From positions 37,599 through 63,116 of the forward strand of contig NW_003546691.1 of assembly GCF_000090795.2 (NCBI RefSeq): a DNA stretch of 25,518 nt. Direction: 5' to 3'. Every line of letters begins with the position of its first letter. Positions within the stretch are counted from its first letter, which is position 1. The DNA is from Amphimedon queenslandica. Lineage: Eukaryota; Porifera; Demospongiae; Haplosclerida; Niphatidae. The position numbers were made by a program, and so were the translations under genes. Under the pieces are notes generated by a model. The model saw nothing but the letters and a program-made list of their open reading frames with translations, ran no database searches and was not told the origin of the DNA. Below, one piece after another: positions 18,385 through 25,518 of this stretch.

Positions 18385-20170
18385 GTGAAGAAAATACATA
18401 CCGTGGCCACATTTAATCAGATAATCAATATTAATCATAAAAAAGAAATATAGGATTAGATCATATCCTATAACACAATAATAAAAAACTATGCAATCTC
18501 ACAAAATTCTATCTTACTATGTATTTAATTGCTAAGACTAAGACAATATGAAACCTGTGCAGCTTGAAACTGGAGCCTCCTCCAGTGTGAAAGCACCACT
18601 GATCAAAGAGCTACAACAAACTATATTGTTACAATGATGATTATTTATTAGAAATTAATTTAGTTACCACAAACGAAATCAGACAATAGCCTCAGACATT
18701 CACCATGCTATGAAAGTATTATTCCACCTTATTGCTGAATCATTAAACCATTTGCAGCTAAAATACCTTAAAGTAAAGTAAGAAAGAACATCATCAACAG
18801 CAGGCAATGTAAACACACAGGCTTTATATGCTATACAAAATATGTACATGTATATGCTTGATATAACTTATGTTTGTCACAAACATACATTACAAACCAC
18901 TAATAAGATACATCTGCTCACAAAGAGGAATAACCCTTCACCTTTTAAATCTATTTCCAAGTTTGACCTTATTCTTTAACACCACATTGCAGTCCATGTG
19001 TAAAATATGTACCTGTGTAAATTATGAATGTGAAATTATTGATGTACTAACAATTAACAGTAGCATACATGCATTTATCAACAATTAATATACATGACAT
19101 GTATAGCTCCACCATGCATATTAAGCTATGATTCAATCATACAAGTATATGTACATACACCGTACATGTAATTTAGACATACAATGTTCAATTTGCTGAC
19201 TCATGCCATTCTGAATTAAATTTCTTTTACGAGACGTGCATTGTGCAAATACACATTAATAGACCACATAAATACATTCCAATGTGCAAACAATTATTAT
19301 TGTATTGTTAATGAGAACATTCATGAACACAAAAAAAGATGCATTGGCAAGCATTCATTTATATTGAGTAAAGAAAGTACTTACTGTGGCCATAATTAAT
19401 GATATAATCATCAAACAAATATACAGTATGTCACCTAGAATCATAACCTACATGTATAACAAAATACATAAGACATCTCACAATACTCTCCATCTTACTA
19501 CATATTCCATTGCTAAGACTACAGTAATATGAAACCTATACAGATGTAATCTGGCACTTCCTATAGCATGATACAACTACTAATCAAGGAGCTGCAACAA
19601 AACATTAAATTAATAACATTTAATAAATCAATTAATTTAGTTACAACAATCTAAATACAGAATTGTCTTTCATTATATTGCACATTCCAATATCAAGCAA
19701 AAGTATTGCTGAATCAGGAAATCATTTCCAGCTGTCATTACCTGTAAAGCAGAGTAATAGAAACATATCAAAGGTAAGCAATGTAAACTCACAGGCTAAT
19801 AATAACAATAGCACAAACAGTAATGGTGAACAAACTTTATTATTAATCACATCAACCTCACTCTTTAACACCACATTGTAGTCTTTGTGCCTGTACAAAG
19901 TATGAATGTGACATAATAACTAATAATGATAATGGTAGCAACTTCAATATTTCTGATTGGATCATACATGTATGTGCATGCATGTAGTTTAGACATAATA
20001 TTCCTTACTAATGCTATCCTCAGTTAAGATACTTTTATGACCTGCTTAATATCACTGTGTACATGAAGAATTTCCTTTGTGCAAACAATATTTTTTTGTT
20101 AATGAGAACATGCACATGTTAAAACAATCATCAATAAAAGATGCGTAACATCAGCTGGCAAGCATTTAAT
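18385..20170 (+). repeat. Diverged direct duplication of about 1 kb
   Basis: Copy A (about 18385-19355) and copy B (about 19365-20170) share a series of blocks in the same order. Examples are TGGCCA at 18404/19388, ATTGCTAAGACTA (about 18529/19510), ATCAAxGAGCT (about 18602/19584), TTAATTTAGTTAC (about 18656/19634) and GCAATGTAAACxCACAGGC (about 18804/19778). TTTAACACCACATTG (about 18976/19862) and TTAATGAGAACAT (about 19309/20098) continue the series. Identity between blocks is low, so the duplication is old. Confidence 0.7.
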
Positions 20171-20266
20171 ATGCGCACAGCATTGATGGCAGCATTATGC
20201 ACAACATCAGCTGGCAAGCATTTACATATATGTAATGCGAACAGCATTGATTGGAGCATTAACATG
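20148..20266 (+). repeat. Short tandem duplication, unit about 56-63 bp
   Basis: ACATCAGCTGGCAAGCATTTA begins both units, at 20148 and 20204. Both continue with a GCGxACAGCATTGAT word and GCATTA. It sits at the right edge of copy B of the larger duplication. Confidence 0.75.
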
Positions 20267-21033
20267 CATGATGATCATTATTATATGTACAGAATCACTG
20301 CTTGAATAATACTACATGTATACTAACAAATTGTAATGTTACTCAAAAATTTTTCTTGTCAGGACTTCAAAATTTTTCAGCAGAGCCTAAATCCATAAGC
20401 ACCTGTTATTTATAATAAACATGTAGTACAAGCCGCAAACAAGATCCAGATTTGATAATGACAGCTTCGTCACTTCCTAACCCTCTGTCCTACATAAATG
20501 ATAGTCACACAAATTTTGAATCAACGCAAAACTCTAATGAACACCAAACCTCTTTCACACCCTCTCCCTGTCCATAATAGCAACAAGTAATCAATATTCA
20601 CTGTTATACATTGATTAATCTCACATCCTGAATGCAGTTTGATCCCTTGATACTGAGCAATACTGGGTTGATATGCACCAATGGTTTTCACACCCACACA
20701 TCATTCACATTGCACATGCAGTGAAATATAAGTCACATTAAACAACCAATGTTTTTAAGATGATGGACCTCCCATACACCATACCCACTTTCCCTCAACA
20801 ATCAATGCTTAAGAAATATTAATAGACTTAACTGCTTGGAAATGATTAGTACCAACATGCTTCAAATACAAAGCAGGTGTATTTAGTATCACAAGGAATG
20901 CCATATAAAGTTTGGGTTCCATATTTAGCCCAGCCAACAAAAGTAGGAGTCAGTGAATATGAATATATGGTTTTCCATTATGGGAAGCCATAAGATGAAA
21001 GGCACCGCGTTGGGTTTATATCGGGTAGACGAT

Positions 21034-21127
21034 CATTTCCGGTGCAATATACATATATTTACCAGGATGTGACATAGCTGTGATTAAAGGCACCGACAGT
21101 GGAATATATATATTTCACCGGAAGTAA
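21034..21127. repeat. Small inverted repeat with CCGGAAGT word
   Basis: Left arm 21034-21060 (CATTTCCGGTGCAATATA...) is an imperfect reverse complement of 21101-21127 (ending TTTCACCGGAAGTAATG). AAGGCACCG also occurs as a direct repeat just before each arm. The right arm contains ACCGGAAGT (21117-21125), the core bound by ETS-family factors in animals. It could be a tiny MITE or a promoter element; no adjacent gene is recognised. Confidence 0.4.
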
Positions 21128-21671
21128 TGCTTGGCTTGTTCAGTTGTGATAACAATGATAACAAAAGGTCATTTGTAAAACAGCAAAGTATGTTATTAAT
21201 AAAAGATTTTGTAAAAAAACTGATAAAATAGTAGTCTTTATTTCTGCAAAGATTGATTGAATTGCATGCCCATCATATTCTAGAATTAATTCAGTCTTCG
21301 CCATGACCTTTTATCAACAAGTGTAGCTCCTACTAGTCAATTTGAGATAAATTCTGTACCTCTAGAAACATCTAAAGAGTATTCTTTACTGCTAGAAACA
21401 TTTTTACCACCACACCGCCGTTGAGTAAGTACCTTCATATCTTTATTAGTGTCCAAGGGTTAAAACCTGTACTAATTTCTTCCATTTCATCAGCACTAAT
21501 GAAGGCTAACCTTTATTAAGCGCTTTACACGTTTTAATTGGATTCTATTCCTGCTTTTTCTCGTGGTTCTCCTTCTTCTTCAGCTATATTGGTCCCTTAC
21601 AGTTGTACCACGTGCTACTGAGCATGCGCATAACCTTTCCTTCTTATGGCTTTCCATTATAAAAGCGATAA

Positions 21672-21803
21672 AGAACATGACCTTTCCCTCATGGGTGTAT
21701 CAGATATACACTCAAATGATATTCATAATCCCTTGGGCTACGCCCTCGGGATTATAAATATCATTTTCGTGTATACCTGATACACCACTCGGGGTCTTGT
21801 TCT
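21672..21803. mobile_element. Near-perfect 132-bp hairpin (fold-back MITE)
   Basis: From AGAACATGACC at the left to its mirror GGTCTTGTTCT at the right, the two halves pair through GGTGTATCAG, TATACAC, AAATGATATT and ATAATCCC, down to a GGGC-TAC-GCCC tip. Only a few mismatches and small bulges are present. TA-rich flanks make a TA-type duplication possible but not provable. It stops within 30 bp of the last readable codons of the OTU domain on the minus strand and may have cut that gene. Confidence 0.75.
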
Positions 21804-21829
21804 ATATATTACATACCTAATATTGCAGT

Positions 21830-22839
21830 TAGTGTAATAATCTCTGTGTCAGTGGCCCACACACAATTTCTATACCTTTTGGACTTAATTATGTAATCAT
21901 TATATTCTTGAATATCTGGTTGCACTTAATGTCCTATTAAACAATTCTTTTTCAAAGTTTGGCATATTACTAACAATTGCTTTACGTAATTCGTAATGCT
22001 GAGAAATTGACCCAGTAATGAGATATAAAAGGGCATGAAATAAACAGTTCCCATCATCAGGGACATCAAGAGTACTATTAGGAACTCTTTCATTTGACAA
22101 TGGTGTTGTTGGACTACCAGGTAAGATTCTAGCAGCTGTGACAAATTTTGAGATTTAAAATCTCACACCACCTTTGAAATTCTTCATTACCAGGGTAATA
22201 AACATAATCCCATTGTCTCCTCACAATATCTGGGTTGGGAGGCACTTCATAAGTAAAGATGACACCATCATCTTTTTTTTGGATTACTTGTTTTTAATTT
22301 AATGCTTGAGAGTTTTATAGATACAATCTGACTACTACTACAATTGTTATTTTTTACAACACACTTGGTTTTATCATCTTTTGGTTTACATTTAATGTTT
22401 GAAAGTTTTATAAATACAATGAGACTACAACAACTATCATCATCTTTGAGATTAAATTTGGTTTTTAGGTCTTTCCAATTAATTGAAACAATTAATTTAT
22501 CATCTTTTTTTGAGCGAGGCAATACCAAAGCAGTATTGTCAGTACTGCTGTCTACATCAACTTTACTTTTTGGGGGCAAGGCTTATTTAATGCAATATTG
22601 TCACATATTTTACTCTTTCTGGGGCGATTAGACTTTTGTAAATCAGTACTCTTACATTTATTGCTACTAATGGTACTGTTACTAGTACTTTGTACATGAC
22701 TTACAAACACCTTGGCATTCTTACTACAAGGTTCACCATCATCAATTATACCAGTCACTTGAATCATTCTCTTTCCTTTACTTTTCTTGATTTGAGATAA
22801 GTCATTCCAAAATTTACTTCTGAGGCAGTTAATTTCGTT
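21830..22839 (-). pseudogene. Linker and OTU cysteine-protease domain of the Helitron
   Basis: After a charged, low-complexity linker (repeated SIKLSxIK and K/D/N-rich stretches, 22268-22800) come PNPDIVRRQWDYVYYPGNEEF (21 residues, about 22175-22240) and the OTU fold. PDDGNCLFHALLYLITG (22029-22060) holds the Asp and the catalytic Cys in DDGNC. ISQHYELRKAIV follows, and after a small frame change IQEYNDYIIKSKRYRNC and VWATDTEIITLTAIL. OTU proteases cleave ubiquitin chains or polyproteins; in Helentrons the role is unproven. The His-containing C-terminal end is missing, and the hairpin element 21672-21803 lies at that point. It could be a separate gene rather than a C-terminal fusion. Confidence 0.7.
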
Positions 22840-24350
22840 AATGCACGGATTCCTAACTTTAACAGAGAGAGGATCAAATGATAATAAATGTAATCCATTT
22901 AATGTGCGTACAAGAGACAATGCAACATATGCCATACCATCCCCAAAAACATCAGTAGATATATCAAAAATGGCTGTATCTAGTGAGAGGCCCTGACATT
23001 TATGTATAGTAATAGCATAAGAAAGTATAAGGGGAAACTATTTCCTATGTATATACAAATTTTTAGATAGCATAAATCAAGACGTAACCCTTTCTATGTC
23101 ACAAGGTACATCAATATGATCAAATTTGATTGATATATGTATAGCATAAATACCCATTACTATACCAATGGCACCATTAACTAATCCTACAGTCACATCA
23201 ATATTACGTCTTAGCATTACTCTACAGCCTACAGCTAAAGACAATACACTTTCAAAACCAGCCGTTTTACTTGGTTGATCTTTTAGTTCCTCTAATTTTT
23301 TTTCTTTTTTTTGTCAAATTTTGCTGTGCTGCCACTTTCATCAACAACATCAACACATGCTAATTCTATTTTCTCAGTTTCTAGACTTTCTAACATTAAT
23401 TCATTGATTTTTTGACAGGCGTCTAGCTTAGGAAATAGGCAAATTGGAGGATTTGTTCCTTCACTTTCTAATTCTTTATATTTTTCTTGTATTAGAACCT
23501 TAAATACGTGACTCTTAAGGCTATTAATAGTTTCATCAGTCAGACAGCCATGCCTAACAGAATCAAGCATCTTAAAAAAATTTTCGTTTCCTTTTTGTCA
23601 CTCATTGATTGTTAGTTCATCATATTCTACTGTTTCTTTCCATTTGTTAACTGCATTTGCTGCTCCAAGTCTAGTTTTTACTAGTTTGTTGCTAATTTAT
23701 TTAAATACAGGCCTACCATTAACTGGTGGCAATTGTAAGAGGTTACCTACAAATAAAATATTTTTAGATCCAAACCATTCATCAGTACAAAATATATCTT
23801 CTAAGCGCATGTGTAAGTATGCTGGATTTAGATTGGATACCATAGATATCTCGTCTATCATTATACTTTTTAAATTTTTAAGTGTCATTTTTATTCTTTT
23901 CTGAGCTTCTTTATTCAAAGCCCAATATCCAGCTGTCTTTCCCTCATGCTCTAGAGGTAGCTGAAATAATCTATGTATTGTCATCCACTAGACATTTTAT
24001 TGCCTCTATCAAAAACGACTTACCAGTTCCACCTACACCACACATAAACATCCTTAGCGGTTTGATATTATCTAATCTAAGTAGTCTTTAAGACTCATTC
24101 TCTAATAAGTCTTTACGTTCTTTTTGACTTATAAGATGACTCTTAATTTTATCAATAATTCTTATTGATCTACATTAAGCATTGTCTCTCTTTGCTTTAA
24201 TGTTAAATTAGGTACATTTATGAGCATGTCAACAATATCAGCTACTGCTTCCATTATTTCACTCAGTAATTGAGGCTCATCATCTTCCTTGTTATCAGGA
24301 AGTTCTTCAGTAAAACCGGCTTTATTTCTTGCATCGACTATTTTTTCCAA
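22840..24350 (-). pseudogene. Pif1-like helicase domain of the Helitron
   Basis: A leader (24350-24162) is followed by PLRMFMCGVGGTGKSFLIEA with Walker A GVGGTGKS at 24016-24039. TIHRLFQLPLEH comes next, then Walker B IMIDEISMVSN (23832-23861) and GNLLQLPPV (23718-23745; the usual first residues are GDLLQLPPV). A long helical insert (23570-23292) leads to AVGCRVMLRRNIDV, LVNGAIGIVMG (about 23170-23250), YAITIHKCQGLSLD (22977-23018) and MAYVALSLVRTLNGLHLL (22876-22930). In the last motif the usual ALSRVRT arginine is leucine. Between Walker A and TIHRLFQL the motif Ia segment is absent, so about 40 residues are deleted. Stops occur at about 24090, 23700, 23600 and 23080. In Helitrons this domain unwinds DNA in the 5' to 3' direction. 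Confidence 0.85.
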
Positions 24351-25518
24351 TTACGTTCAGCTTCTAATAATTTCTGTAGTTTGTTGAAATGATTTTCAAT
24401 GCCATGTATAGATGCTTCTCTGTGACGCCTAAAAGCTTCTTCCATTGTTTCTCCTTCCATTACGAGTGCGCTCTCGTTTCTAAAAGGCACAAATAAAAAT
24501 ATTAGCGAGTAATAAAAATTTCTCTTTCTGCTTCTTGCATAGGATTAAATTTCCTATGGTTTGGAAGGACTGGCTTTGATCAAAGTTTGTATTCTCTTTC
24601 TCCATTTTCACCTATTTTATTAAGTTTGTAATTAGTGACAAATTCATAAAGAGATACATCTTCCTTGTTATTTGGTCTTGTTGGATAAAAGTCTTTAATT
24701 ATGCTTGGATTAAAGATGTCTTTCGAAGATCAATCCACTTTAGTTAAATATGAACAGTTTTTGATTTTTCTGCTCCACTTATGAGGCAAGTACACATTAA
24801 CGTACTGTACAGCAACTGATTTCATGTACAAACTTTCACCAAGAAGAAGATCACTAGCTTCATATAGTCCTACTTCTTTAGCTTGAAGTAATTTTTGTCC
24901 GATTTTCCAAAGCCTGCTGTATATGTTGTCACAGCTGCTGACTTCATCCCATAAGTCCTGTGCGTGACTCTTTTCTGCTTTAGTGACATATCAAGTTACA
25001 TACTCTGTTAAGGAAAGACTCCTTTCTGCTATGTATTGCAAGTCCATATTTGCACGCCACAATTTCAACTGTAAAGGATTGTAGTCATTGACTCAAACTT
25101 CTTTTTCATTTTGTTTGAGATAATATATTTTATTGTATGATTTCAAGCTATTTTCAACATCATTGATGCAAATACTATCTCGTACTGGTCTACAAAAATC
25201 ATATCGGCATCTAGATACATAGGCCTTGCCGACTTTAATATTTCTGTTGCAGTAATTGCCGCACTTTTGTATTTGGATTTTTTTACCAAAAAATTTAAAT
25301 CAGCTGACGTATTACTATCCGGTATATGACAGGTAATTCTATCTTGTATGAAAGAACAGACTTCTTCTAGACGATTGATACCGACAACAGGAGCATTTTC
25401 AATCCATAAAAGTATGTGATAATGAGTCGCTCCACGCATTTGATATTCTTTTTTAACATAATATTGCTCTAGTTTGCCTAGAATACCTCTCTGGAGAATG
25501 ACTAGGTTTAAGAAATCC
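24351..25518 (-). pseudogene. Helitron Rep endonuclease domain, 5' end outside the window
   Basis: The minus strand opens with GILGKLEQYYVKKEYQMRG, then ATHYHILLWIENAP with the HUH metal-binding pair H-Y-H at 25416-25424. It continues with FIQDRITCHIPD, DYNPLQLKLWRANMDLQYI, and a YVT-stop-YVTKAEKS block at about 24984-25010. Helitrons usually have Y-x-x-x-Y there, supplying the nicking tyrosines. Both tyrosines remain, but the residue before the second is a TGA stop. LLGESLYMKSVAVQYVN and FYPTRPNN follow. More stops and frame changes lie towards 24500. The role in the family is strand nicking and joining for rolling-circle transposition. Confidence 0.85.

Larger units (their letters stand above)
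18167..21671. other. Long intergenic stretch with repeats, no convincing gene
   Basis: Frames here are short and lack family motifs. The stretch holds the diverged duplication 18385-20170, a short tandem repeat at 20148-20266 and a small inverted repeat with an ETS-type word near 21120. Several TG/CA-rich runs (ACATGTA words) occur at 18840-20330. GTAAGT-like donors on the minus strand follow a conserved GTGGCCA(C/T) word in both copies of the duplication (18404 and 19388), so minus-strand exons of an unrecognised gene cannot be excluded. Confidence 0.5.
21830..25518 (-). mobile_element. Helitron of the OTU-bearing (Helentron-like) type, partial at the window edge
   Basis: In minus-strand order there is a Rep domain with an HUH motif, a Pif1-type helicase, a lysine/serine-rich linker and an OTU cysteine-protease domain. 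This is a rolling-circle transposon. OTU domains mark the Helentron/Helitron2 side of the group. The 5' part of the Rep protein lies outside the window, and the terminal structures of the element were not identified. Multiple stops and a deletion in the helicase show this copy is dead. Confidence 0.8.

Noticed and set aside
18870..19088. Small open frames in 18870-19088 and 19663-19881
   Set aside because: They lack codon bias, motifs and counterpart frames between the two copies of the duplication.
20148..20266. Start of a CRISPR-like or satellite array
   Set aside because: Only two imperfect units occur, with no regular spacers.
22344..22631. Plus-strand open frame across the Helitron linker, and others at 23605-24091
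   Set aside because: They are antisense to the helicase and linker, which carry recognisable motifs on the minus strand.

Overview
The window looks like a piece of an AT-rich early-branching animal genome, most likely a demosponge such as Amphimedon. This rests on GT/AG introns, on the mix of gene families (THAP and BED/hAT transposases, BEL/Pao gag, an OTU-bearing Helitron, SAMD3-like and multi-copy C2H2 genes) and on the fold-back repeats. There is no bacterial-type operon, rRNA or CRISPR array. Nearly all recognisable coding sequence is decayed mobile-element or multi-copy-family sequence, so most entries are pseudogenes.

Layout. 364-4170 (minus) is a broken copy of a large C2H2 zinc-finger family gene, with a 709-bp TTAA-flanked fold-back element (698-1406) in it. 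Head to head with it, only about 135 bp away, a broken SAMD3-like gene starts on the plus strand (4306-5815). Its 3' exon appears to resume at 12070-12300. Between the two parts lies a three-level nest. A hAT element (5889-11817, imperfect 8-bp target duplication) is interrupted inside its BED zinc-finger exon by a THAP-transposase element with about 26-bp terminal inverted repeats and a TTAA duplication (7131-10445, Kolobok-like). The THAP transposase gene is in turn interrupted by a 239-bp TA-flanked MITE (7967-8205). The hAT 5' end also carries a 41-bp subterminal repeat invaded by another MITE, a TIR element with a tRNA-like pol III promoter, and a 124-bp tandem duplication. The 3' tail of the THAP element carries, antisense, a fragment of a P2X7-type C-terminal domain.

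13074-14030 is the gag (DUF1759) part of a BEL/Pao retrotransposon, cut off where a second, nearly full-length hAT copy begins (transposase 14363-16446). An AT-rich fold-back element follows (16509-16960). 17553-18166 holds the last two exons of what may be the only intact host gene seen here, a proline/glycine-repeat protein. 18167-21671 has no convincing gene; it contains a diverged direct duplication of about 1 kb and smaller repeats. A 132-bp near-perfect hairpin (21672-21803) abuts the end of a Helitron of the OTU-bearing (Helentron-like) kind, which occupies 21830-25518 on the minus strand (Rep with HUH motif, Pif1 helicase, OTU protease) and runs off the window edge.

The insertion order can be read directly: SAMD3-like gene, then hAT, then THAP element, then TA MITE. 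Family names come from motifs recognised by eye; no database search was possible.
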